DNA of 64,000 bases from Anagrus nilaparvatae (lineage: Eukaryota > Arthropoda > Insecta > Hymenoptera > Mymaridae), in NCBI GenBank assembly GCA_022575985.1, contig JAKSXM010000137.1:24198001-24262000 (forward strand). Reading direction: 5' to 3'. A program made the position numbers and the translations under genes. The notes below the pieces were generated by a model. The model had not been told where the DNA came from, did not search any database, and was given only the letters and a program-made list of their open reading frames with translations. This document shows, one piece after another, positions 1 to 12,104 of this stretch (position 1 is its first letter; every line of letters starts with the position of its first letter).

Positions 1-1937
1 GATAACATCAATTCCCGACAAATCCATATGTATGCGTATGTAATATCTCGAGCAGAATTTCCACTATATATTATAAATTATCCTCTTCTCTCTCTATGCA
101 CTCGAATTCCAGTGCTTCGACTCTGTAACAACACACAAAATATCATCTTCAAATTATTTGTTTTCTCTCGATGAAATATCATTTACAACTTCTTCTTCCT
201 TTAGTTTTACTTTGAACTAACGATATATTTTTAATTAAACCAGCCTTTAATTATGAATTATGCATCAAATTTCTTAGAGAAAGTCTAGGGAGGTCTGTTT
301 TTAAGAATCAATCTTTGATACGGGTCCTTTTAAACGATTATTGAGTCCTGCAGTGCATTTTCATAATTTTTCTTTTGAAATCAAAATATTTTTTATATTT
401 CAACAATATCCTTTGACAAACCAAGTGTCCAAAAATTGAACATCATATCCTTATATAATGTTTTGCCTTAAAGGTATACATACCTTTATATAAATTTTTA
501 GGGACCCTCAGCTGTTCTATATTTTCTATTGTTAGATTCTAGACAATAAAACGTACCCCCTTATATACCTATAATAGTGTCGCAAGTTTAGAGGATTTTA
601 CGAAAATAAAACTTTATCTTTTTTTTCTTACATTATTTATACTATTCAAATATTGCTCTTTTGTGGTCTTTAGCATAACCTGCATTTTATGGAGATATAT
701 ATTTATTATATTTATTTTTATAACAGTGGGTTTGATCGATTGTTAAAATATATTTATTAAAAGGATAAAAAATAGAGAGATTTTCTGGAGATTATAAAAT
801 AAAATGTATTTTTAATATTAAAAAAAGTTAGGTGAGAATAGTTTTAGTTATAAACAAGGTGCGAGCAAAATAACTTAAAATCCTTCGGGCAGATTAACCA
901 ACCTTTTTTCAAGAAAGACAGTGTTATAATTTTTTAAAAAAATATTATATATTTCTTAGAAATAATTTAACAATGTAACGCGCGCATAAAATACTTCGAT
1001 ATTTCAAAATCATTTATTTGGTAATTATTATTTTTTACCTGCGTGCATATTTTTTTAATGTACTAGAGCGATTATTTGGGTTTTTGTTATTTTTTTGAAA
1101 TATTAAGCGCCAAAAATCACATGTTGTTACGTGCCTTTGTTTCTTTTTATTTTTATTTTATTTTCCAAATAATGTTATTTCTTTTGAATTTCGAAAACGA
1201 TTACTCAACGCATTTAAAAGATATTCCAATTTTTTTAGTGCAATTATATTATTGAACTTAAAACTGAAAGAAATTATCCGTGAAATTGAGTCAGTTTTAG
1301 GGTAAATGTATTTGTGGTTGTTGAGAATTAATTTAACTACTTGCTTCGATAATTAAGAACTCATTGGACTGGGAACAGTTTTGTCGTTTATTTGATTCAA
1401 GTTTATTTATAAAATTTCTCTAACTTTTGATAGTACCTACATTTCACTAATTTTATATCAAAACTTTCTCAATATTTGTTTGGTTTTTGTGCTTTACGAT
1501 ATTTAAGTTGATTTTAAATTATTTGTTTTTAAAATTAACTAGTTTATCTTTCTTCGTGAACTAACCATTAGGCAATTCAATTAAAGTAGGGATTAATTTA
1601 TGCATACCCAAAAATCGATTCGCCTTTTTATTTTTATCATTCCAGACAAAAACAATTTATAACAGATACATATTATTTAAACCTATTTAAAAAAAATTAA
1701 AAGAAAAAATGTTTGTGATGTTCATTTTTCCAAATGCGAGAGAAAACTCAAATATGCGATATTATTTTTTTTCATTTATTATAATTATATCGTTTCTGCA
1801 AATACGAAATATTTTCGGATTCTAAAAAATTTTTATAGCGCCTTAAAAACAATCAATTTTTCAACTTTTTTGCAATAAATGTTTTTTTTCGCAGGTTAAT
1901 AATTAATAAATAATTGCTATGTTCCTTAATTTAAGAG
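1..1937. other. AT-rich stretch without a recognised gene
   Basis: I see no convincing exon on either strand. The sequence is dominated by poly-A/poly-T runs and short imperfect repeats, with a short palindrome near 471-487. It is probably intergenic or intronic. Confidence 0.6.
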
Positions 1938-2095
1938 TTTTTAGTTAGTTATTATTATTATAAAATAATAATCATAATCTAATGAAACAGTTTAATTTTA
2001 AAATTTTTTATTTACTTATTAATGTCTCAGGAGTTTATACCCCCGTTCCATTAAATCATATTATTATTTTATAATAATAAAAACTGACTAAATAT
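1938..2095. repeat. Small imperfect inverted repeat
   Basis: About 50 bp around 1938-1988, containing TTATTATTATAAAATAATAAT, recurs in reverse complement around 2048-2095. The arms are separated by roughly 50-60 bp and are imperfect. It looks like a small decayed foldback element; no target-site duplication is clear. Confidence 0.55.
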
Positions 2096-2179
2096 TTTTT
2101 TGTTTATAAAAAAAGAAGTAATTTAAGAAAAACGCGTACAAAGTAATTTTACATAAAAAAAGATTTTTTTATTTTTTAT

Positions 2180-2415
2180 TTACACGAGTACGTAATGTTG
2201 TGCGTATTGCAATATATTTTATTCTAATATGACATTCGTTACCATAAAGTAGCCTAATGTTATTAATTGATTTTGATATATATTCTCGCAAGTGAAATGA
2301 GCTCTCAAGTGTATATATAAGGAATCAGACACCTCTAGTTAAATTCATATAATATATATTACATATCTGTTTAAATAATACTTTTATTACTTATTATTAT
2401 TATTATGATTATCAT
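2180..2415 (-). repeat. Dispersed repeat R, copy A (reverse orientation)
   Basis: Read on the minus strand this has the R order: an (AAT)n tract, AAGTAATAAAAGTATTATTT, then AAACAGATATG, a TATATATA tract and the core GAGCTCATTTCACTTGCGAG. It is diverged after the core. It lies directly downstream, on the minus strand, of a kinase fragment, as copy B does on the plus strand. Confidence 0.75.
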
Positions 2416-2419
2416 TTTT

Positions 2420-2501
2420 ATATAACTCTGCCATAGTGCATCCCAAGGACGACATATCAGATTGTATGGTCGCTTGAGATTATTCTAGCAGTATCTCTGG
2501 T
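2420..2501 (-). pseudogene. Protein kinase fragment (APE-to-DVWSLG segment)
   Basis: The minus strand encodes a short piece matching the larger kinase remnant at 48.5 kb: EILLE, then SQATIQSD, then SLGCTMAELY. In a eukaryotic protein kinase this would be the end of the activation segment and the start of helix F. The codon that should be the Trp of DVWSLG reads TCG (plus-strand 2450-2452). The fragment also has an in-frame stop after EILLE. It is bounded on both sides by AATAATAAGTAA-type tracts. It is a dead fragment, not a gene. Confidence 0.65.
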
Positions 2502-2820
2502 TACTTATTATTATTAGCCTTAGGAAATATCTGACTGCAGAACACAGTTGTTTGCAGACATAATTTTTATTATTGTTATTAGCCTTTTTTAAATGACAGT
2601 TTTGCTGCTTCATTCAATTTAGATTCCATTATAATTATTATTATTATTACTATTATTATTACTTATGGATGATATTTCTTCTAAGGTAATTTTTGACAAA
2701 CTTTATGGCATTTCTTGCTTTAAGAAAAATTCTGCTTTATAATATTATTTGTTAGTATCCGTTGATAGTAACGAAAATTTACTTATACTTTTACAATTAC
2801 TCCTACTCGTTTTTTAAGTT

Positions 2821-3126
2821 TTAAAAATTTTTAATTATTAATTTGTTAAGTGCGCTAAAGAAGCATTCCTCTAACCCTAAATCAGAATTTAAAATTTCTA
2901 ATTCATCGAGCTGTTCCAATGTAGTTACGGATGAATTTTCCAAACAATCCTCTTTAATTCTAAAATTTTTCAAAGAAATACCGCTAAGATTTTTATTATT
3001 ATTAAATAATAGTTTTAGATCGTCATCATCATAAAAGCTATGTTTCTTATCATTACTTATTAACCTTATTCTTTTAATATTGCTACAATATTTCAAAATT
3101 TTTCTTTTTAAATCTACAAGGCCCAA
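2821..3126 (-). pseudogene. F-box/LRR family fragment (N-terminal LRR part)
   Basis: About 100 codons on the minus strand resemble the region just after the F-box of the intact gene at 25.8-27.3 kb. There is an ILKYCSNIKRIRLI segment, then DDDDLKLLFNNNKNL, matching DSDLKKLFIKFDNM of the intact protein, then leucine-rich segments (LEQLDELEIL). There is no F-box and no C-terminal LRR block, so it is a truncated remnant. A kinase fragment and repeat R follow it on the same strand. The open frame could suggest an exon, but nothing nearby completes it. Confidence 0.6.
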
Positions 3127-4422
3127 ATCCGAAACAGTTAGAGAAAAATCATTTACATAAGACCCAAAATATAATGTTTGAAAAAGTAATATAAGCCCAA
3201 ATGGTTTTTAATATAATTTAGCTAGTATAGTACTGGGCATCATCACTAAATCAGAAATATTTATGAGCTTTTGTCAGATTTTCATGCAATTAGCTAAGTT
3301 AGGTAACTCGATTACTTTATCAAACCTAATTTAAGTTAGTTCATTATCTAACTTAACCTAATGCAGGTTACCCTAGTAATCAAGCATAAAATAAAGTTAA
3401 ATAAATTAGTCCGACTTTTCAATTTAAGGGATAAAACTGTTTGATTTAGCTGGTTTAACTGCTTGTATTAATTTTATCTAATTTTACAATTTTATACTTT
3501 CAAAAAGTCTGATTTTCCGGTATTTGATAAATTGAGGTATGAAAGTAAATTGTGGGTCTAAAATCACAGAAAATAAAATCTAAAATCTAAAATCTCTCTC
3601 ATCTCAAAATCTAAAATATACTGTAAATGGATAAAACTGGGAAAATTTGATTTCTAATAATTGTCAAGGAATCACCAATAAATATATATAAAATTATCTG
3701 TATTAATTTTTTTGTTCAAAGTTTAAGCTTGCTGGAACGTGACAATTAAATATTATATTGAGGAAAAATAATAAAGCAATTTTTTCACAAAAGTTGTGTA
3801 ATAAACAATAAATTACAAACCTGCAATTTTTCTAAAATATCGATGAACTTGTGAGATTTTTCGTAGTTTATTGGTTACTTATATTTAGTTCCATAACTTT
3901 AGTAGTTATTTATAAAAATCTCTACTGCAGAAGTATTCAATTTTTCTGAACTTCAACTCCATCTCTATAATTTAAAATAATAAAACTTTATTTTTTCAGA
4001 AAACTCAATAAGTAGTTTTTATAAAATTTAAGTATCTTTCTTTCAAATTCATAGTTACATAAATATATTATCCCGGCAGTTATTTCAAAGCGGCTTGAAT
4101 TTTCGACTAACGGGTTCCTAAAAAATAATGTTATTTTCATATCATAATCTAAAGAGCCTGAATATTGGAATTATTTTTTTTTTGGTAAATGAGGCCCAGT
4201 TTGCAAATTGGAAATTCAAGTAATTTTTTAAAATAGCTTCCAGGCTTTTATTATATTTACATAATTTTTAATAGAATAATTAATTGCGATCTCGTGATCA
4301 GAAAAAAAAATTCGCGAACTGTGGGGCAAGAAAATTATACAAAGGGCAATTGATTTCAAAATTAAATAATTTTGATAAAGAAGTTGATCAACTCCAAAAA
4401 ATGTTTTAAGCCTTTTCTACAC
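3127..4422. other. AT-rich stretch without a recognised gene
   Basis: No exon is supported. There are short direct repeats of AAAATCT around 3560-3615 and a loose inverted repeat around 3298-3385. Confidence 0.55.
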
Positions 4423-4424
4423 TA

Positions 4425-6376
4425 CACAGTAAAAAATAATGCACACAATATTACTACCGTGTAGTAATTTTACTACAGTTTAGTAATATTACTACAGAAA
4501 TAGTAATTTTACTACAAATTGTAGTAATATTACTACTAGTAGTAATTTTACTATTTCGTAGTAATATTACTACAAGTGTAGTAATATTACTACAAGTGTA
4601 GTAAAATTACTACAATTTGTAGTAAAAAAAATTTATTTTTTTTCCAGCCAGATACGACTAAATATAGCTTTAGGAGGTCATTAATGTTTGTAATACACAA
4701 TATTAACTCTTATTTTTCGTTAATTAATATTACAAGCATACTCTACCTGCGTCTATATTCAGCAATAATAATGAAATAATAACTAAAAAGAGGAAACCAG
4801 AACAATTGAATAGCCAAATTACAATCTATACTTCTGTATCACTTTAACCCATTACCGCCCAGGCAGCCAAAACGTGCCTCGTTATTGCTACCCCTATTTA
4901 CCTCAATTTTCCATCCCTAGATGAAATTTCATGATTTTTTGACTTCATATTGGAAATTAGAAACCTTAAAAAACTCTCAATACTGATTAAAAAAAAAGAA
5001 AAGATTATTATTTTACGAATAATAAAGACTTACATCAAGTGGCACGTTTTGACCGCCTGGGCGCTAATGGGTTAATATGTTGAAAAAACACCAAAGATAC
5101 CCTCCGTTTATTCCAATGCGCCTTCTGGGATTAAAAACGCAGGGCTGAATGTTATAAAATTGGGTTTTTTCGATCATTTCCATACAACTCTGTAACCTTG
5201 CAAATAAACTAAAATACTTCCGATTTATCTCATTTTTTCCGTATGAGTACCATCTTTTAATTCCCGTCAGCCGCAATGTTCCATCACCTATTCTCTCATC
5301 ACTATAGTCAATAAACCAAATGCCCATTTTCGGACCCAAATGAACAATTTTTAAAAATGCTGCAAAAATTGTAATTTTCAATTAAAATAGGTATTTTGGG
5401 TCTCAAAAATTTTTCATTAGCTTTAAATTTTCAAAAATGCTATACTCGGTTCTTTTTTATTACTCATTTAGCAGATATGATAATTTAAAGACAGAGTCTC
5501 AATTTAAAGTTTTTTAAAAAAATCATATTTTATCACTAACTTTGTGGAATCATATTTCGGAAACTTTGAAAGCCAAAAGAACGAGTAAGAAAATTTTGGA
5601 AACTTGGAACTTGTACAAAATTTTTCAGACCTACAAGACCTATTTTCATTGAAAATCACAGTTTTGGTAGCAATTAAAAAATTGGTCATTTGGGTCCGAA
5701 AATGGGCATTTGGTTTATTGACTATAGCGATGAGAGAATAGGTGATGGAACATTGCGGCTGACGGGAATTAAAAGACGGTACTCATACGAAAAAAATGAG
5801 ATGAATCGAAAGTATTTTAGTTAATTTGCAAGGTTACAGTGTTTTATGGAAGTTATCGAAAAAACCCAATTTTATAACATTGAGCCCTGCGTTTTTAATC
5901 CTAGAAGGCGCATTGGAATAAACGGAGGGTATCTTTGGTGTTATTTTAACATATTAAAGTGATTCAGAAGTACAGATTGTAATTTGGCTATTCAAATTTT
6001 CTGGTCTCCTCTTTTTAGTTATTATTTCATTATTATTGCTGAATATAGACGCAGGTAGAGTATGCTTGTAATATTAATTAACGAAAAATAAGAGTTAATA
6101 TTGTGTATTACAAACATTAATGACCTCCTAAAGCTATATTTAGTCGTATCTGGCTGGAAAAAAAATAAATTTTTTTTACTACAAATTGTAGTAATTTTAC
6201 TACACTTGTAGTAATATTACTACACTTGTAGTAATATTACTACGAAATAGTAAAATTACTACTAGTAGTAATATTACTACAATTTGTAGTAAAATTACTA
6301 TTTCTGTAGTAATATTACTAAACTGTAGTAAAATTACTACACGGTAGTAATATTGTGTGCATTATTTTTTACTGTG
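4425..6376. mobile_element. Large palindromic (foldback) TA-flanked element
   Basis: The ends are perfect inverted repeats, CACAGTAAAAAATAATGCAC... and its reverse complement, each flanked by TA (4423-4424 and 6377-6378). The whole element reads as two arms of ~0.85 kb around a unique centre near 5430-5570. Subterminal zones (about 4445-4625 and 6175-6355) hold about ten copies of the 16-bp palindrome GTAGTAATATTACTAC, with variants that look like transposase binding sites. The inner arms resemble those of the 56009-57008 element, for example the stretch coding YSDERI and FYNIEPC in one frame. There is no transposase, so it is non-autonomous. TA flanks and these ends would fit Tc1/mariner-type mobilisation; that is inference. 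Confidence 0.88.
4848..5071. mobile_element. piggyBac-like MITE nested in the left arm
   Basis: This is a 224-bp element with ~30-bp inverted ends (CCCATTACCGCCCAGGC... and its near mirror), flanked by TTAA at 4844-4847 and 5072-5075. The other arm of the host palindrome (near 5950) keeps the empty site as a single TTAA, so target duplication and insertion can be read directly from the window. TTAA targets and CCC/GGG ends are typical of the piggyBac superfamily. There is no coding capacity. Confidence 0.92.
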
Positions 6377-6378
6377 TA

Positions 6379-9000
6379 GATTAAAACCCGATATGAAATC
6401 TTGTCTATCTTTGTAAGTTTCACAGTGTATTTTAACGATTAATCGTCAAAAATCCTTATACAACTTATAATTTTAGACTGGATTTAATCTTGACTTTAAT
6501 CTGATGTAGAAAGGGCTTTAGAATTGATTAAAAGTAAATTTCTTGAATTTTATGTAGTTGCTTATTTCTATAGTTTTAAACATTTTTCACAAAAGTAAAA
6601 AATTATTCAATTACCTTTCAGTAATTTTCAAAATGATACATTAAACGGAAAAAATTATCAGAAAAAAAAATGATTGCGCTCAAAATTATTTTTGAAAATT
6701 GTATCAAACATGTTAAAATAAAAATTTATTGCTAAAAATGCATTTAACGCTGATGTTTTTTCTTAAAAAAAAAAAAATAATTACACTTTAATTACATGTA
6801 CTTGGCAAATACAAAGTTTTAAAAAGTCTTAATTTTTCTAAAGAATATGATTCTCGTGAAGCAAAATTGTTGTATTTATACAAAGTATAAAAAGACCGGT
6901 AGCTTCTTCCTTTTTTTTTTTGACGTTTTTAATAACAATCTTTTTAAAAAAAACATTGTATTTATGTATTTCATTTTTTGAACATGAAACATCTCGTGAA
7001 GTAGATACTTTGTGATATTTTTTACGAAAACCCCGTTATAATTTTATAATGACTATTATTAAGCATACGTAGAAAGAATTTATATTTGCTAAAAAAATTA
7101 TTTAAAAAAGCATAATCAAATTAGATTTTTATATAAAATTTAAGTAAATGTTTTTTTTCTTGATTGGTAAAAAAAAAAATTTAAGAGATATAATTTTATC
7201 CAATTACAGGACATGCAGATGTGTGTTAAAAAGCAACCTTTTTTTCTAAAAGTACTCTGACGATAAAATTATTTTTTTTTCTTTTTTGGCATATTAAATA
7301 AAATTGGTGTACATGTCGTACAAATTTATTTTTTTCAACTTGTGTGCATGTCGTTGTCTTCTTCCTTTTTTTAACGATTCTCAATAAGTAGAACCTGAAG
7401 CGAAACGTCACTCAAGATATTTTTTTTCTCCGTTCGCCTTAAGGAATTTAAATTTAGCAAGTTTGAAGATATAGCAGCTTGTTCACACGAGGATTCACGC
7501 AACTGTTGGGAATAAAAGAAAAGCATATCATTTTTGTACGATTGGTATTAACCAAGCGAATTAAATGATAATTTTAATTAAAAATAAGTTTGACACAGGA
7601 GATCGAAGTACAAGAGGGTTAGAGCAAGAAAAATAGCTGAAAAAATTCTTAAAGGGGAAAAAAATCGAGGTGTTAAATTTCAAGCCGTTTTGACAGCGAC
7701 CCGGAAGAGACAAAAATACCAAACAGGATCGAATGTTTCGCACGCGCCCCACATCATAAGTCTTTTAAAGCTGTTCTGATATCTTTGCCCTTAGAAAAAA
7801 AAAACGTACGGAGCATTATAATACAGGTCGAATTTACACTTAACAACAAACCAACAAAAAGAAAAAAGTTTATGTGCATAAAAGAGTTTCCAAGGCCCTA
7901 AGATCTCTCTTTTTTTTACTTGGGCATCAGATTACACTCCCTAGAAATGTATATGTAACTTGTCTTTCCTGTGGTTCTTTTATTTTTTATTTTTTTACGA
8001 GACTCTGTGTACCTTTGTAAGAAAAGAAACAAAAACCAATGTTGGTATTTCTTCATTTCAAAACATCCGATTGAATTTTTAATTTTTAGATCTTGATATT
8101 CCGAATAAAAAAAAAGTAAATGTGTGAAATATACCTTCTCGAAAAAAAGGTCTTTACAATTCAAAAAGGGAATTCATTTGGAAAAAAATGAACTAGCAGT
8201 AAGTAATTTAAGATTTTTAAATTATTGGAATTTTATAGCCCAAAAAAATGGACGTATTTATATATAAACATTTTTTGTTTCTAACCTATTATTTTCTGGT
8301 TATTTAATACTTATATAAAAAAAAACCAACCCTGTAATTATATTAGATTCTATATACTCTTCGCTTATTTTTTTTCCACCTGTAACTATTTTTGTTTAAT
8401 GAATATAATTATATGGTAAAAAAATAAAAGTTCAAATAATTTGTATAATTTATAGCTAAATAAATGTAGAGAATTATAAAAAAAACGTTTATGAAATTAT
8501 TTTGTTTGATCGATAATTCATCAAAATTTTGTTGACATTTCTTTAATAATATAAGTTCAAAATGGTATATAATTATTGACATGTAGGATTTAATTTTCTT
8601 AAAATAGAAATGCCATTTTTTAACCATCGCATATTCTATAAAAAAAACTAATAATTTAAACATTTTTATATTTTTAGATAGCTTTTCGATAATTTCCGCT
8701 GATGCTTCGAAATACGCTAAAAATCTATTTATAGTCAATTCAGTTTTTGGGTCACATTCTATCTATTGTTTATAATTAAATAATGATCTGCAAAATTTAA
8801 AATAAAACGAGGATAATGAATTACATAAAAACTTAATTAGGAAATTAACGCCAAAAAGTTTTTTCGCTCCAACAATTCATAAAAAATTTTTAATAGACGC
8901 GAATGAATCCGTCTCAGTAAATCTTACGTGCACTGTAAAAAAAAAAATTCGGAATTTTCTCGGTTTCTTTCATTTAAAAATTAAACTTTCATTTATAAAG
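6379..9000. other. AT-rich stretch without a recognised gene
   Basis: The sequence is mostly T- and A-rich, with a less AT-rich island around 7570-7760. Several 60-109 codon open frames on the minus strand here have biased low-complexity composition and no recognisable domain. I treat them as chance. Confidence 0.55.
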
Positions 9001-9253
9001 GCTAATAATAATAATAAGTAATAGCACACTGACGTTGCCATTAAGTCTATATATTTAATAGATCACAAAATCGAGATTAATTGCCTGAGTGATGAGTTCT
9101 TTAATACCGAGTTGCAGACACTTGCAAAGGGCCCAACAAAAGTCAGCTTAAATTATTTACCACCAGAAATACTGCTAGAATAATCTCAAGCGACCATACA
9201 CTCTGATGTGTGATCCTTGGGATGCACATTGGGAGAACTATATACAAAAAATG
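9001..9253 (+). pseudogene. Protein kinase fragment (activation segment to DVWSLG)
   Basis: After a GGCTAATAATAATAATAAG tract (~9001-9022) and ~65 bp of other DNA, the plus strand encodes DEFFNTELQTLAKGPTKVSL, then NYLPPEILLE, a stop, SQATIHSDV, a second stop (TGA at 9211-9213) and SLGC. The order matches subdomains VII-IX of a eukaryotic protein kinase: activation segment, APE-like PPE, and DVWSLG with Trp replaced by stop. The fragment ends at an (AAT)n tract leading into repeat R, so it breaks at nearly the same codon as the copy at 2.4 kb. It is non-functional. Confidence 0.75.
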
Positions 9254-9255
9254 AT

Positions 9256-9830
9256 AATAATAATAATAATAATAATAATAAGTAATAAAAGTATTATTTA
9301 AACAGATATGCAATATATATTATATGAATTGAACTAGAGATGTCTGCGATTCCTTATATATACACTTGAGAGCTCATTCCTCTTGCGAGAATAAATCAGC
9401 GGGTTGGTGACTTGCTCATATATAGCAAAACAATTATTAACATTGAATCATTCTGTAGTAACGAACGCTTTATATGCTTGAAAGTTTTTGACTTTCTGAT
9501 TTCAGGGAATAATATTATGTTGAAAGTATACGAAATATTTATATTAAGCTTATTTAACATATTTAATAGGATTTATTTTATCAGTAAAACAGTCGTATCA
9601 TACAACCAACTGATCGAAAATAAAAATCGCAGAATACGTCAATTAATTCTGATGCTGGGATAATTTGAAAAACTACTTAATCACATTTGTAGTTTATGTT
9701 ATTGACGCAAAATAGTTAACACTTGTTCGTATATGACCTCAATTTATTAAGTTTGAAAAACGAAAACGGAAAACTGCAGTATATAATATTATAATTTGTA
9801 AATTATAATATTAAAAAAAATTTTTTTTGC
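9256..9830 (+). repeat. Dispersed repeat R, copy B
   Basis: An (AAT)n tract is followed by AAGTAATAAAAGTATTATTT, AACAGATATGCAATATATAT, a TATATATA core, GAGCTCATTC, and about 450 bp matching copies C and D. It contains an open frame at 9412-9663 (83 codons from a TTG; first in-frame ATG at 9517 gives 48 codons) that is nearly the same in copies C and D. This copy ends near 9800, where C and D continue. Confidence 0.85.
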
Positions 9831-12104
9831 AAGTCCACTATGCCGTCTGCTCAAATTTTAAATGAATAAAATTCGTTGTTTTTATAAATTTTTTTTACGT
9901 TTCTTTAAATTAATCTTAAAGAAATACGGTTGCCACAACCGGGATTTTTTTCCAGTGTATTTATAGTAAAAAAACAATATTGAAGGTTTTATAAATTTTT
10001 TCCTAAAGCATTTTGAGTCTTTTATTTTGAATTTTAAAACTGTTTTTTAGAATCGTTATCAATATGAGCCCAAAAACCTGGGAGTTATACCAAAAATTGG
10101 ATCAATCAGCAATATTTTATGCAATTTTATGCTTATTTTTAGCAGTACAGTTAAAATTAGATATGAAAAAATAGATCAAATGATTAAGATCGTACACTGA
10201 CTGAGGTTTATCCAATTCCGTCCAATTAAAATTTTTGGATCCATTTGAAATCGCTGGTGCCTTGATTATTTAGAATCCTGAGAGATATAAATTTTACGAT
10301 AATAGATCTTTGAATTTTTGGTATCCCTAATAAATCCTCACAGATATTACGAAAATTGTTTTTTAAAATGGGATAATACTGATTACCCAGGAGTCCAATT
10401 AATACCCCAATTATCCATTATAATCTATTAGCCTAATATTTTAGAGACAGCCCCATATATAATGTAAATTATGGCATTATAATTATCAATTAAAATTTGC
10501 TAAAAATAATTATTCGAATTTCCAATCTAAAACCACAAGGTTTATAAATTTTGATGGGAATTTACACGCTTTCCTTCTTCTAGTTTATTTCTTTTTTTAC
10601 AATCCCTTAGAGAATTCATTAAAATGTCAATTTGAGGTCTCTTGAAATAACTTTGTATATACCAAAGGGAGTATTTTATTCAAGTATATTATACAAATCA
10701 ATAGTGTATGCTGGAAAATAAAATAAAAAAGAAGATTAATTTATGTTTATTTCATAAATACAGTAAAGAAGTGGATTTATCCCTTTTTCTGATTAGTAAA
10801 AACTCGTTAACACTGGACAATAAATACAGTCTATGACTTTGACCAATATATACTTTTTGCGTAATCTTTTTCATCCTTTTTCTCATCATAAAACTTGAGA
10901 AGGATTATATAATATTATATACTTTACAAAAAGGTTCTCGAATGAAATGTCCTTTTTTTTTACTTTTGAAAAAAAAATCTTCTTTTCCATTCGAATTGCA
11001 AGAAAAAGAAAAAACGATTTAGGAGTATATACGCATTAGCCTACAGTTGAATGAACATTCAGAGATGCGAGGAAAATGAAGGAATTATGGGGCTATAAAA
11101 TAAGTGTACTATATAGAATAGCGAGCTAAAAACTGAATAATATAATTTTCCTCGATATGAATAAGACGCAAGATAACGACGAACTGATTAAATCAGAGAA
11201 AGAGAGACGGAGAAAGCTTTTTGGCTTGCATGATCAAGGTACCATTCATTCGGCGCTTCTCTTTCTCTCAAAAGCTTTTTGGGGGCTTGGTAAAAGACGT
11301 GAGCCCATACATTTCTAGTGAAAATGACCAGAATATTATATATAGTATAGCTTCCCTTTCAAATTCCAAGCTCGTTTTTAGTTCTCTCTGTGTATAGCTC
11401 TCGTGCCAAAAAAATTTATTATAACTTTATCTATGTAAACTAGGCAAAAATAATTCCTAAAAAGATTTTAATTTCATTTTTTTATTTATTTTTTTTTTTT
11501 AATTATTTACCAACGTAAGCAATTTTCTACATAATATTATTGATTTAGTCAGTAAGTATAAGCTAAAATCTCTCTTTAGAGATATGGTATTAGGTAATAC
11601 AAAGTTCATTTTGAAAACGAAGCTTAGATAGTACCCTCTCGGACGAGTACTTAATTAAGTGAATAACATATATCTATCTGGAAAACTCGGGGGATTTTAT
11701 ATGTTTCAGAGAAACTCTCAAGTATAACTTTTTAACTTGCTCCCAAGTTAATCGTTATTATTTATTTTAATGTTTAAATTATAATTGCTTCAACATACGT
11801 TTTTCTTATTATTTTCATTTAATTATTACTTTTTTTTTATCAACAAATTAATTCTCTGTCTTTTTGCATTCTAGCCATGTAATAATTTCTATAAATTCAA
11901 TATACTCGTGTATAAGGAATAAATTTTTACATTTTCCCTCAACTTATCACCTATAATTATATTAGATCGTAATTTGGTTTCCCAAAGGTAGCGGTTTCTC
12001 CTATATCGTATACACACTACTAGTTCGCTAAAACCAAATTATTTTTAGGTCCATTTTTACTTTCCCCCAAAAACGTCCATTCTAAAAGTCTTGTACCATA
12101 GAAG
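9831..12104. other. AT-rich stretch without a recognised gene
   Basis: No exon is supported. A less AT-rich patch around 11150-11300 contains CTCTTTCTC-like and GAGAAAGAGAGACGG runs of opposite strand bias. This gives a purine/pyrimidine-rich hairpin potential but nothing I can name. Confidence 0.55.

Noticed and set aside
5064..5381. 105-codon minus-strand frame in the foldback element
   Set aside because: It starts inside the nested TTAA element and runs across the arm. The mirror arm carries a stop in the same frame. The similarity to the 56-kb element is shared repeat DNA and is reported as such.
8409..8738. 109-codon minus-strand frame
   Set aside because: It starts at TTG with no ATG near the start, has low-complexity Ile/Phe/Lys composition and no domain or signal peptide.
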